A stretch of DNA of 64,000 nucleotides. It comes from CAWBKV01 sp041946675 (GTDB lineage Archaea; Halobacteriota; Methanosarcinia; Methanotrichales; Methanotrichaceae). Location of the stretch: contig JBHGAU010000020.1 of the NCBI GenBank assembly GCA_041946675.1, positions 17,562 through 81,561 of the forward strand, written 5' to 3'. A program made the position numbers and the translations under genes. Shown here piece by piece: positions 27,865-36,073 of this stretch (the first letter of the stretch is position 1; each line of letters starts with the position of its first letter). The notes beneath the pieces are model-generated. The model saw only the letters and a list, made by a program, of their open reading frames with translations, had not been told where the DNA came from and ran no database searches.

Positions 27865-28907
27865 AACATTTTTTGCTGGCAACATACCACCTCCCGGCGC
27901 TCAAGCCAGACAGCCTCCACAGGACATATCATGCTGCATGTGGCGCATGAGCCGCAAACATCCTGGTCAACTACCTTGACAGTGCCGTTGGACACTTCCA
28001 GCAGGGGCTTTCTGTCCAGCTCATTCAGATGGCCGGAAGCCAAATAGGGATCGTATAATGCATTTACGGGACAGGCGATGACGCAGTTGCCACAGCCCAG
28101 ACAGGCTTTTTCATCAGTCTTCAAGACAGAGGTCAGAGTCGGCCAGGGAGCTATATCGGCAAGCATCTTCTCGAAAGCCTTCTTGCCTTTCATCTCAGGT
28201 ATTATCCCCGTCTTCCGAACAACGATGGCCCTCACAGGACACGCCTGGGCACATGCACCGCAGTAAATGCAGGCTCTTTCCCGGTAGGTTACCTTCTCGA
28301 TAATCTCGCCCTGATCCCATTCTTTGTTAAAGAGGGCATTGGCAGGGCAGGTGTGAATACAGGTCCTGCATGCCTGGCAGACTTTATCGTCCCTGAAGAA
28401 CTCGCCTGAAAAGGGCTTCTCGAAGGAGATCGCCCCGGATGGACAGGCGATGGCACACCATCCGCAGTGAATACAAGCATTAAGGTCGATTATAGTCTTG
28501 CCTTCCATTCGAAGGCTTCCATCTTCAGCCAGCTTCCGGTCTTTGATCTCGATGCATTTCTGTGGGCATACCTCGACACACAGACCGCAATGAACACATT
28601 TCTCATCAACTCGCGTCTGTTTCAAGGCCACATGCAGGTAAGAATCGTCCTTCACCGCTTTTCCTGCAATCCGCATCTCCAGCGCCCCTGTAGGGCAGAT
28701 TCTGGCACAGAGCCCGCAGAAGGCGCAAGCCTGTCGTCGTTTTTCTATGTAATCCTTATTGATCAAATCACGGGCCACAGCGCCCACAGAGCCAATCACA
28801 AGCTCACCCTTGGGGCATACCTGGACGCAAGTTCCACAGCCAATGCATTTCTCGGGCAGGTAGACCTGCGTCTTGTCCTCTTTCGTGTCCAGAATTACTT
28901 CTCTCAT
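27861..28907 (-). CDS. fmdF: Polyferredoxin subunit F of formylmethanofuran dehydrogenase
   Basis: 348 residues with eight CxxCxxCxxxCP motifs (from CIGCGTCVQVCP to CGSCATCSMICP), i.e. binding capacity for eight [4Fe-4S] clusters. In Fwd/Fmd complexes this subunit wires electrons to the B subunit. It is the first gene of the fmd operon and overlaps fmdA by at least 4 bases. The promoter lies in the 186-bp intergenic region that it shares with the divergent FmdD-like gene. Confidence 0.92.
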   Translation of the reverse strand: MREVILDTKEDKTQVYLPEKCIGCGTCVQVCPKGELVIGSVGAVARDLINKDYIEKRRQACAFCGLCARICPTGALEMRIAGKAVKDDSYLHVALKQTRVDEKCVHCGLCVEVCPQKCIEIKDRKLAEDGSLRMEGKTIIDLNACIHCGWCAIACPSGAISFEKPFSGEFFRDDKVCQACRTCIHTCPANALFNKEWDQGEIIEKVTYRERACIYCGACAQACPVRAIVVRKTGIIPEMKGKKAFEKMLADIAPWPTLTSVLKTDEKACLGCGNCVIACPVNALYDPYLASGHLNELDRKPLLEVSNGTVKVVDQDVCGSCATCSMICPVEAVWLERREVVCCQQKML

Positions 28908-29002
28908 CCTTTACACAGCCTGTTGGCCATGAGTATTGGCACGATGGGGTTAAAGAGGTTTTGCATGGATGCTAATTATATCGATTCCTGTAGGCCGTCA
29001 TA

Positions 29003-29027
29003 TTTAACAGGTGTTAAATGGTTAACC
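29003..29027. promoter_or_regulatory. Palindromes in the fmd divergent promoter region
   Basis: TTTAACAGGTGTTAAA (29003-29018) is a perfect 6-bp-arm inverted repeat with a 4-base spacer, followed at once by the 8-bp palindrome GGTTAACC (29020-29027). They sit between fmdF and the divergent FmdD-like gene, whose TTTATA box lies about 20 bp further on. Candidate operator for a metal-responsive repressor; the regulator is unknown. Confidence 0.5.
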
Positions 29028-29096
29028 TTTTATCTAGATGTTAGCCTTTATACAAATTAGTATGGTTTAGCAGATAAAATAGATTGGAAGGATTTG

Positions 29097-29477
29097 ATGT
29101 CTGCAGAGATCAGGATAATCACCTTTGAAGATATCTTCCAGCATGAAGCTGAAGAGAAGGGAATATACACAGATGATTATCAGAAGCTTAGCGCCCGGAT
29201 AATCATGGATAAACAGGATACGGCGAAGATTGGTGTCAAGGAAGGCCAGAATGTGAAGATTGAGAACGATGTGGGCAGCATTGTAGTAACCGTAAAGCTC
29301 TCTGATGACGAGCCCCATCCTGAGATGGCTTTTATGACCGCAACTCCCTGGGCAAGCCGGCTGATCAGAGAAGATATCTGTGAGACCGGCAGACCTGATC
29401 ACATCATTGCAAGAATCTCCTCCTCAAATGAAGAGACGACTAAGCTATCGGAGCTGCTGGAGAAGATCAAGGTTTAA
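29097..29477 (+). CDS. Stand-alone FmdD-like molybdopterin dinucleotide-binding protein
   Basis: 126 residues from ATG 29097 behind GGAAGGAT. The sequence ARIIMDKQDTAKIGVKEGQN and GSIVVTVKLSDDEPHPEMAF followed by MTATPWASRLI match the molybdopterin dinucleotide-binding beta-barrel of FmdD/FwdD. It is shorter than the operon-encoded FmdD (149) and lacks its N-terminal segment. Divergent transcription across a palindromic region suggests joint control with the operon; it could replace FmdD under other metal conditions, or act as a cofactor carrier. Function inferred. Confidence 0.75.
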   Translation: MSAEIRIITFEDIFQHEAEEKGIYTDDYQKLSARIIMDKQDTAKIGVKEGQNVKIENDVGSIVVTVKLSDDEPHPEMAFMTATPWASRLIREDICETGRPDHIIARISSSNEETTKLSELLEKIKV

Positions 29478-29480
29478 GAA

Positions 29481-30260
29481 TCAGAGTTTGCCTTTTCCCA
29501 GCCTTATCGGCAAAGACTTATCTGCTGCCGCATTTTTAGCTGAGCTTATCCGGGGTCTTGTAGATCCTATTCTGCCTTGAGCATCGGCCGTTTCGGGAGA
29601 CGATATCAGGATTCCCGGAGGAGCCGAGCCTGCGACATCGCCTGACCATGCAGCTCCGTTTGCAGAGTATGCCATATATGTTCCAGTTGTATGTACATCA
29701 AGGGAAAGATCAAGCTTATACAAATCCTGGCTATCAACGGGCATCACGGCCAGCTCCAGTCTGCCGCCTTCCTGTAAACCGCTAACTATAATCTTATGGG
29801 TTTCATTATCCGCATTTAAAGTGCCATAGCCTATAATCGCATCTCTATTCTGAACTAATGCCAGGTTCAGATGTTTCATGATCTGGTCCAGAGCTATCAG
29901 ATCCAATGACCATGGGCCGGTGACATTCACATCCTGTATGGCTTCCCCAGGCATATCCATTGTGTAGGACCTATCGGATACTGTGCCGTCCGATGTATCT
30001 TCAGGAGGTGTATTGCCAAGATATGTTGCAGAAGGATTGGATTCCTTTATTATTCCAGCAGCCTTAGCCTGCAGTATAAGCTCCAGGTCCAGAGGCATAT
30101 CCATCGTTTCGCCTACGAAACTCGGATCGAGGGGGTCTCCTGGCTCACTTCCAGCCCAATCAAAATCATTTGAGTCCACAAGCATCGGTGGAAGCGCATG
30201 GGCTTGGACTATAAGATATATGATAGCAGATAAACAGAGCAATAGCTTATGGTATATCAT
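29481..30260 (-). CDS. Secreted hypothetical protein
   Basis: 259 residues with a clear signal peptide (LLLCLSAIIYLIVQAHA). The mature protein is acidic with blocks such as DFDWAGSEPGDPLDPSF and a C-terminal beta-rich half ending in a basic, low-complexity tail (STRPRISSAKNAAADKS). I recognise no named domain. It is convergent with the FmdD-like gene, separated by three bases. Confidence 0.65.
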   Translation of the reverse strand: MIYHKLLLCLSAIIYLIVQAHALPPMLVDSNDFDWAGSEPGDPLDPSFVGETMDMPLDLELILQAKAAGIIKESNPSATYLGNTPPEDTSDGTVSDRSYTMDMPGEAIQDVNVTGPWSLDLIALDQIMKHLNLALVQNRDAIIGYGTLNADNETHKIIVSGLQEGGRLELAVMPVDSQDLYKLDLSLDVHTTGTYMAYSANGAAWSGDVAGSAPPGILISSPETADAQGRIGSTRPRISSAKNAAADKSLPIRLGKGKL

Positions 30261-30479
30261 ATCGGTCTATCGGATGGATTGCCGACCAGCCAGTGTATCT
30301 GCTCATGCTGGCCGCTTAAAGGTCTTAACGCCTTTATTAGTATATGACGATTTCGGTTTTAGCAAAAGTCGATAAATCTAGGGAAACATGGATGTACGTG
30401 CTCATTAGAATCAAAGAGGCCAACATTTTCATGATTCAAAAGAAAAGCAGAAGCAGATCTGATAAGATCTGCGAATAAT

Positions 30480-30713
30480 CTACCAGCGAGATTCCTTACC
30501 GGCGGATCCCATTCCACTGCGGGATGATCCCTCGATATTCCTTCTTACATCGTCAGGAGAGTTAAAACTCTGATTCGGCAGTTTATCCAGGTTTCTTACA
30601 ACATCATCGGGTGCATTCTGCCTTCTCGCATAATTCATTAGCTCACCTTTATCAGCCGGATAATTTACGCCTTTAATATACCTATCGATATCTTCTGAAC
30701 TCATATTCGCCAT
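30480..30713 (-). CDS. DUF2795-like small protein
   Basis: 77 residues from ATG 30713 (upstream GTG at 30725 overlaps the AAGGAG site and is less likely). Core YIKGVNYPADKGELMNYARR followed by NAPDDVVRNLDKLPNQSFNS matches DUF2795, a small helical fold (L...FP.....L...A...GA...V...L..LP...F.S..DV). The tail is Ser/Gly/Arg rich. Often stress-associated in other prokaryotes; function unknown. Confidence 0.75.
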   Translation of the reverse strand: MANMSSEDIDRYIKGVNYPADKGELMNYARRQNAPDDVVRNLDKLPNQSFNSPDDVRRNIEGSSRSGMGSAGKESRW

Positions 30714-30900
30714 ATTTCCAATCACTCCTTTTTTTTAAAAAAATATAACGCATTTTTCATATAAAAGATTTTTTATTTCATCCGATATATAACCGATCAT
30801 ATTACCATAAGAATGCTATCTATAAGTAGCCATTGTACTTATTTCAATCCTATGAACCTTTTGAAAAATTCTAAGTTCGGTAAGTAATCAGATTCAGATA

Positions 30901-30909
30901 CTTTTATAT
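30901..30909 (+). promoter_or_regulatory. Box A promoter for the winged-helix gene
   Basis: CTTTTATATG lies about 25 bases before the ATG at 30934, the spacing expected for a leaderless archaeal transcript. Confidence 0.55.
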
Positions 30910-30933
30910 GTATTAGAATCGCATTATATTAAG

Positions 30934-31197
30934 ATGAATCGAAGAAGGAGCAAGGAACAGATCTCTTTTAAGATCCTGGAAGTTTGCAGAGGTGATGGGG
31001 CCGCCAAAACCAGGATCGTCTATGCCTGCAATCTTAATTTTAAAGTTACAAACCACTATCTGGAGGGCTTAGTCAGCAGCGGATTTTTAGAAATAGTAAA
31101 TGGGCCGGTTATCCTATATAAAACAACGAATAAGGGGCTCAGGTTTCTCGAGCGTCTTAGGCCTATTGAGGCCATAATTGCCGCCGGTGAATCTTAG
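30934..31197 (+). CDS. Winged-helix DNA-binding protein (SSO10a/HTH_45-like)
   Basis: 87 residues. The pattern FKILEVCRGDGAAKTRIVYAC then NLNFKVTNHYLEGLVSSGFL matches the archaeal winged-helix proteins of the SSO10a/HTH_45 group, with a C-terminal helix that usually forms a dimer coiled coil. Likely a small chromatin-associated or regulatory protein. A box A 25 bases upstream and no Shine-Dalgarno suggest leaderless expression. Confidence 0.78.
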   Translation: MNRRRSKEQISFKILEVCRGDGAAKTRIVYACNLNFKVTNHYLEGLVSSGFLEIVNGPVILYKTTNKGLRFLERLRPIEAIIAAGES

Positions 31198-31406
31198 GGC
31201 TAATGAAGCTTAAACGCCTTTTTTCCGGCAAACTCACTCGGCTGAACCCTTGAGATTTGGGCCAGCGAAACTGGTAGATAATGCGTCATTTCCAGATTAT
31301 ATAAGCCTTTCAGATCCCATCTCGGCTCCCATGATCTCTAGATGAGGCTCACAGGAAACTTAAAGCTATATACAATATGAGCAGACCTCCAGCCGAGGTG
31401 CAAATG

Positions 31407-32489
31407 ATGAGATTCAGGGTTATATGTTTACTCTTGCTGACCATCTTCGTGGGATCTGCAGCCGCGCAGAGCGGATTCTCTTTGCAGCAATCCTTCGGTA
31501 TGAGCAGCGGAATGAATGATGAAGACCTCTTTAACTTCACGGTTCCCGGATTCGGGGCCGATTTGCCGGGATTTGACTTCCAGTTCAATACCGCAGATGC
31601 ATTATCATCTTATAACTTCAGCCAGGCATATTCGTTCTTCAGGAAGTATTATACCAGTACGCCGATGCCTGTAGCCGGCATAGTGAGCATTCCTATAAAA
31701 GTGGATATCTCTCATAAGATGCCTTCCGAGATTTATGTGAGCGGCCACAAGATGGCATATTCGCAGTATACATCAGCCGTTTCATCCAGCAGAGGAAATG
31801 AGCTCTGGATAGAGGGAATGTCGGATTGGTCTCAATATGTCGTATGCCCTATTGGAACCGGAATTCAGCTGATAGCCTTTACTCCTGCAGGCGGCCAGGC
31901 TGAGCTATATGAGATATTCCAGACAACCTTCCCAGCTCCAGCGATGAACGTTACGAGCAAGCAATATCCGCTCTATGCCCTCTATAATAACATGTATTTC
32001 GCTGCGGATAAGATCGGAAGACATATTCTGCTGTTCATTGCAAACGGCCAGCCAAGCAATGCCATAATAATCGATGTGATCCCAGCGCCCAATACACAAC
32101 AGATCGAGATGCCGCCGCAGGAATCTGCTTACTTGGGATCAAATCAGTACACTCAGACTTACAGCCAGCAATATACTCAGGGATACAGCCAGCAGCAAAA
32201 TAGCCAGCAGTATAGCCAGCAATATACCCAGATGCCAGTGCCCACAACAGGAGATGTACCTGTAACGATTAGATCCAATGGGATGAGGAATTATCAGGTC
32301 TTTCTGGATGGGGCATACATAGGCAGCGAGACCAGAGGCGATGGGAGCTTCAGCTTCAGTGTGAAGGGCGGCATGTATCATGATATAAGGGTCTTTGACG
32401 GCCAGTTCAATTATCCCAAGACGATGTTCTTCGAGAGCGGCGTACCAAAGATCATATATGTCGAGCCAGGGACCGCTGGGTATGTATAA
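31407..32489 (+). CDS. Secreted protein with a Gln/Tyr-rich repeat tract
   Basis: 360 residues from ATG 31407, chosen because GAGGTG lies six bases upstream and it starts a clean signal peptide (MRFRVICLLLLTIFVGSAAA). Residues about 70-240 form a beta-rich domain. A tract of about 45 residues then repeats (S)QQYTQ/GYSQQ units (for example TQTYSQQYTQGYSQQ), prion-like in composition, followed by a C-terminal PEGA-like beta domain (VTIRSNGMRNYQVFLDGAY then YHDIRVFDGQ). Extracellular; possibly an aggregating surface or biofilm protein. Family of the N-terminal part not recognised. Confidence 0.72.
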   Translation: MRFRVICLLLLTIFVGSAAAQSGFSLQQSFGMSSGMNDEDLFNFTVPGFGADLPGFDFQFNTADALSSYNFSQAYSFFRKYYTSTPMPVAGIVSIPIKVDISHKMPSEIYVSGHKMAYSQYTSAVSSSRGNELWIEGMSDWSQYVVCPIGTGIQLIAFTPAGGQAELYEIFQTTFPAPAMNVTSKQYPLYALYNNMYFAADKIGRHILLFIANGQPSNAIIIDVIPAPNTQQIEMPPQESAYLGSNQYTQTYSQQYTQGYSQQQNSQQYSQQYTQMPVPTTGDVPVTIRSNGMRNYQVFLDGAYIGSETRGDGSFSFSVKGGMYHDIRVFDGQFNYPKTMFFESGVPKIIYVEPGTAGYV

Positions 32490-32741
32490 AATATAAAGCA
32501 ATCTCCTCTGAACCTTTTTTTGAAATCTGGTTGATCATTGCTGATTAGGGTTGTAGGCTGTATGCTTATGGATATCACTGAAGAGCGGATCACAGGTAAT
32601 ATGTACTTATCAATGGAAGTGGAAGGGATGGAATAAAGATTTTTCCGGAGCAGCGTCAATGCTCAATGATGAAACTTATTCTATGCCGTGCATTGCAGAA
32701 CAAAGCGCTTAATAATAAAATTTAAAATTGTATCACTAACC

Positions 32742-33176
32742 TCAATCCGTCGCACAGGACTCCCCTTCCACGGGCTTGGCCTCTTCAGGCTTCATCTTTC
32801 CGATCTTGACCCAATAATCTTTAATTGCAGCATGCAGTGCATCGGCGCCCAGGTTGGAGCAGTGCATCTTCTGCGGCGGCAGGCCCTCCAGCTCATCAGC
32901 CACATTTTTGCGGGTTATCTTCATCGCATCTTCAAGCGTTTTCCCCTTTGCCATTTCTGTAACCATGCTGCTGACGGCTATCGCTGAACCGCAGCCGAAT
33001 GTCCTGAACTTTATATCATCGATCTTGTTATCCTTAACCTTGATGAAGATCTCCATCAGATCGCCGCAGACGGGATTTCCAACTTTGCCGTAGCCGTCCG
33101 GGTTCTCTATTACCCCTACGTTCCTGGGGTTCATGAAGTGCTCCATCACCTTTTTGCTGTAACCTATTTGTGCCAT
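32742..33176 (-). CDS. iscU: Iron-sulfur scaffold protein IscU/NifU-like
   Basis: 144 residues from ATG 33176 (AGGTGAT just upstream; the GTG at 33185 is disfavoured). The three scaffold cysteines are in NPVCGDLM, FGCGSAIA and MHCSNLG, and the conserved Asp follows the first Cys. It ends with a short acidic tail containing one more Cys. IscU assembles [2Fe-2S] clusters using sulfur from IscS. Directly downstream of the Lys-less IscS-like gene (88-bp gap), as in Archaeoglobus-type iscS-iscU pairs. Confidence 0.92.
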   Translation of the reverse strand: MAQIGYSKKVMEHFMNPRNVGVIENPDGYGKVGNPVCGDLMEIFIKVKDNKIDDIKFRTFGCGSAIAVSSMVTEMAKGKTLEDAMKITRKNVADELEGLPPQKMHCSNLGADALHAAIKDYWVKIGKMKPEEAKPVEGESCATD

Positions 33177-33264
33177 TACGATCACCTGTTGAATTTATTA
33201 AATCATACCAATTCTATTAAATTTATTAAATCTACTACATCCTATCTAATCAGCTTGATCAACC

Positions 33265-34419
33265 TCAAAGCGGAGAGAATGCCCTCAGCCTCTCAACAGT
33301 CTTTTTAACGGCATCCGAAACTGCAGGTACCTGATCAACTGTGTTGGATCTGCCCAGTGTCATAAGCATCGAGCCATGAGCTTCAACATGTTTCAAACCT
33401 ATGGCCAGAAGCACATGTGACGGCTCAAGTGTCTTTGAGGAGCAGGCCGATCCTGTTGAAACCTGGATATTGAACATGGCATCCAACGTTAACAGAATGC
33501 TTTCGCCCTCAATTCGGCTGAACCTGAAACTGGCATTATTCGGAAGCCTTCTTGTCGGATGGCCTGTGAGGTAGGACTCCTCGATCTTCAATATCTCGCC
33601 TATAAGCATATCTCTTATGTGCTTCAGCCTATCACTCTCAGCGCCCATTTCCAGCCTTGCGAGCCTTGCTGCCTCACCGAACCCTATCAGGGCGAAGAGA
33701 TCTTCCGTGCCTGGCCGCAGTCCCCTTTCTTGGCCGCCTCCGAAGGTAACAGGCTGCGTCCTTACACCGGGCCTGATGTAAAGCGCCCCTGCTCCCTGAG
33801 GGCCATAGAGATCATTGGAGGATATCGTCAGCAGATCTATGCCGTCCCTTTGAACATCGACAGAAATCTTGCCAGCCGCCTGAGTTGCATCGACATGCAG
33901 GTATTTCCCTCTCGCATGAACAGTCCTGCTCACCTCGCCGATCGGCTCTATAGTTCCAATCTCGGGGCTCGCATACATCACGGATGTCAAAATAGTATCC
34001 GGGGACAGCATGCTCTCGAGAGCGGCGAGATCGATCATGCCTGTAGAATCCACAGGTATCAGCGAGAGATTAAAGCCGACCTTCTGAAGGTATTTCATTG
34101 GGTTCAGGACCGACATGTGCTCTATTGCACTGGCCAGAACCCTCTTCCCGAGATTTGCATTCCGGGCAGCAGTACCATGTATTGCCAGGTTGTTGGCCTC
34201 GGTTGCGGAGCCTGTAAATATAATGGTGCTCGGGTCCTCAGCGTTTATAAGCTCTGCAACCTTTGCCCTTGCCTCCTCGATGGCGCTCTTGGCAGCGGTT
34301 CCGACTGAATGAAGTGCAGAGGGATTGCCAAACTCCTCCGTGAGATAGCGGCCTGCAAACTCAACGACACGCGGATCGACTGGGTAGGCCGACTGGTAGT
34401 CAAGATATATCCTGCGCAT
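33265..34419 (-). CDS. IscS-like protein lacking the PLP lysine
   Basis: 384 residues, NifS/IscS fold. The sulfur-acceptor Cys is C325 (STGSACSSK) and the ring-stacking His (AIEHMSV) and the pyridine Asp (HVDATQ) are present, but the lysine that should form the Schiff base is Asp203 (SSNDLYGPQG, codon 33811-33813), and the usual ANNEIG reads ASPEIG. An Asp at this place is known for Archaeoglobus fulgidus IscS, which forms a cluster-bearing complex with IscU. I infer a scaffold or sulfur-relay partner of IscU rather than a normal desulfurase. Part of the dsrE-iscS-iscU cluster; a canonical paralogue lies at 44123-45283. Confidence 0.9.
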   Translation of the reverse strand: MRRIYLDYQSAYPVDPRVVEFAGRYLTEEFGNPSALHSVGTAAKSAIEEARAKVAELINAEDPSTIIFTGSATEANNLAIHGTAARNANLGKRVLASAIEHMSVLNPMKYLQKVGFNLSLIPVDSTGMIDLAALESMLSPDTILTSVMYASPEIGTIEPIGEVSRTVHARGKYLHVDATQAAGKISVDVQRDGIDLLTISSNDLYGPQGAGALYIRPGVRTQPVTFGGGQERGLRPGTEDLFALIGFGEAARLARLEMGAESDRLKHIRDMLIGEILKIEESYLTGHPTRRLPNNASFRFSRIEGESILLTLDAMFNIQVSTGSACSSKTLEPSHVLLAIGLKHVEAHGSMLMTLGRSNTVDQVPAVSDAVKKTVERLRAFSPL

Positions 34420-34432
34420 AAATCCTCTTTAT

Positions 34433-34792
34433 CTAGAAGCTCATGACAGCATCAGCATCAAGAGCAAGATCGTTTAAGGTCCCTGCACCAGCAATTGTGG
34501 CAGCCGGTATGAAATCCCCTCTTGGAATCCCGAGAAGCTGAGTGCTCTGCTCGCAGACGTACATCTTCACGCCGACATTTATCGCCTGCTCCATGACATC
34601 CTTGAGGCTCGGGAAACTGCCGATCTTAACCTTCTCGGCCTCGCCCTTTTTCATGACCGTTATGCCCTTTATAATGAAAAAGATCGACGCATCTACGTCC
34701 ATCGCCTTTGCAGTCATGCCGAGAATGAAGGGCGCATAAAGCCGCTCAGGCGTATCGAGGCCGCTCGTCTGCACGTAAAGTATGCTGCTCAT
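34433..34792 (-). CDS. DsrE-family sulfur-relay protein
   Basis: 119 residues from ATG 34792 (GAGATGAG upstream; the ATG at 34801 is an alternative). DsrE/YchN-like fold: an N-terminal TSGLDTPERLYAPFILGMTA, then IFFIIKGITVMKKGE and the cysteine-bearing MYVCEQSTQLLGIP, where the Cys matches the persulfide-carrying position of DsrE/TusD proteins. It ends 13 bases before the IscS-like gene, so sulfur transfer with that protein is likely. The TusA remnant sits just upstream. Confidence 0.82.
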   Translation of the reverse strand: MSSILYVQTSGLDTPERLYAPFILGMTAKAMDVDASIFFIIKGITVMKKGEAEKVKIGSFPSLKDVMEQAINVGVKMYVCEQSTQLLGIPRGDFIPAATIAGAGTLNDLALDADAVMSF

Positions 34793-34823
34793 ATATCTCA
34801 TCTCTTATCTTTGTTGCTCATCT

Positions 34824-34988
34824 TTAAACAATCGTTTCAGCCTTGATTTTATTCAATTCATTAAATTTGTTATCTGTTTCATCCTTCTCAATCATCTCTT
34901 TCGTCCGGGCAATCGGCATTGGGCAAAAGAGGCCGACACAATCAAGCCATGCATCGGGAGGTTCAAAGTTACATTCATCGCTATCCTT
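34824..34988 (-). pseudogene. TusA/SirA-like sulfur carrier remnant
   Basis: A 54-codon frame on the minus strand contains DAWLDCVGLFCPMPIARTKE, the TusA signature (D..G..CP.P). It has no ATG, GTG or TTG start before the motif (an in-frame TAA lies at about 35000) and stops after KFNELNKIKAETIV, well short of the usual 75-80 residues. It ends 31 bp before dsrE. Read as a decayed or truncated tusA that once completed a TusA-DsrE-IscS relay; an unusual start codon would be the alternative. Confidence 0.5.
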
Positions 34989-35115
34989 TCTCAGCGTCTC
35001 TTAGAATTCGCACGCTATTGTATATGTATTTTATCAATTGTAGGCAATCTGGCCTGCCTCTTTTACCATAACTTCATATACGTATGTGTAGATTGATGTG
35101 GATCATGACACACAA

Positions 35116-35694
35116 TTATTTTAGCACCATTTGCAATCCTACTGCAATATTGGCGAGCATAAAGACCAACGCCAATCTTCCCAGCCATCTATGAGCTGCT
35201 CGTATCCTCTTGTCCTTGAGTTTGAACTGCATATATCCCATTATGGGGGTGAGGATAACAAATGTCACCGCCCCTATGCCGAGATAAGAATGGAGCTCTC
35301 CAACGAAATAAACCTCAAAATATGTTGAGAGCAAATATGCCGCTGTGAAAATTCCGATCACTGCCAGGGATGCACCGATTAGTCCCAGCATCTTATGTGC
35401 CTTCAGCCACCATCTTCTCCCCTTTTTATACCTGGCAGTAAGCATGCCTGCTGTCATAAATATTAGCCCAGTGGATACAAGGAATGCATGGTATGGCCAG
35501 TGAGGCGGCGGATTACCATTATCATTATTATTACCATTATCACTGCCGCTGTCCATTCCGTGGGCATGCGCACTGCCAGAGATAGCTATGAAGGATAAAG
35601 CGAGAATGCTCACAAGGATTATTGATCTTAGAATTTTTGATAAAATAAAGTTATTTTGGATAATGCAGTGGTGTTCTGAATTTTGATTTCCCAT
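35116..35694 (-). CDS. Cytochrome b561-like membrane protein
   Basis: 192 residues from ATG 35694 (GTG at 35703 possible). A signal-like helix (SIILVSILALSFIAISG) precedes a His/Asp/Asn/Gly low-complexity linker, then four membrane helices. Histidines sit at the helix ends as in b561-type proteins: PYHAFL, AHKMLG, LHSYLG and AHRWLG, enough for two hemes. Such proteins move electrons across the membrane. Heme binding is inferred from spacing only; redox partner unknown. Confidence 0.68.
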   Translation of the reverse strand: MGNQNSEHHCIIQNNFILSKILRSIILVSILALSFIAISGSAHAHGMDSGSDNGNNNDNGNPPPHWPYHAFLVSTGLIFMTAGMLTARYKKGRRWWLKAHKMLGLIGASLAVIGIFTAAYLLSTYFEVYFVGELHSYLGIGAVTFVILTPIMGYMQFKLKDKRIRAAHRWLGRLALVFMLANIAVGLQMVLK

Positions 35695-35892
35695 TGCATT
35701 CACTGTAAGCCTTCAATACTACTTAAAATTTTCTTGAATAGGTAGTGTGTTAATTTTGCTGTAAATTATAGGACATCCAGGCGGTACTTGAAGATGCTAT
35801 AACTAAAGCATCAACATAGTTACCAACCAGGTTTATAATAAGCCCTGTATCCGACTTTAAGATATTGGGAATACCAAGGAGGATACAAGGCA

Positions 35893-36045
35893 ATGCAGCT
35901 AGAGGCAAATCAACAAGCATGTGCTGGCACATATGAGCGCAGTGATAAAAGGGAAGATAGACTCGGATATAGGGCGCCTACTAATTTACGGCATTTATGG
36001 CACACTGCCAGCGTTGGATCAATCCATAAAAAGATGATGTATTAA
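35893..36045 (+). pseudogene. Possible IS256/mutator transposase scrap
   Basis: A 50-codon frame reads MQLEANQQACAGTYERSDKR then EDRLGYRAPTNLRHL. The YERS.KR...GYR segment resembles the N-terminal part of mutator-type (IS256) transposases (YER...R..YRNGYR). It loses resemblance after about 35 residues. The rest of 35704-36073 shows no gene. Confidence 0.35.
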
Positions 36046-36073
36046 GATAGAAAAATCCCGGAGATATATCGCG

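Noticed and set aside
30480..30725. GTG at 30725 as start of the DUF2795 protein
   Set aside because: It overlaps the AAGGAG site; the ATG at 30713 is better placed.
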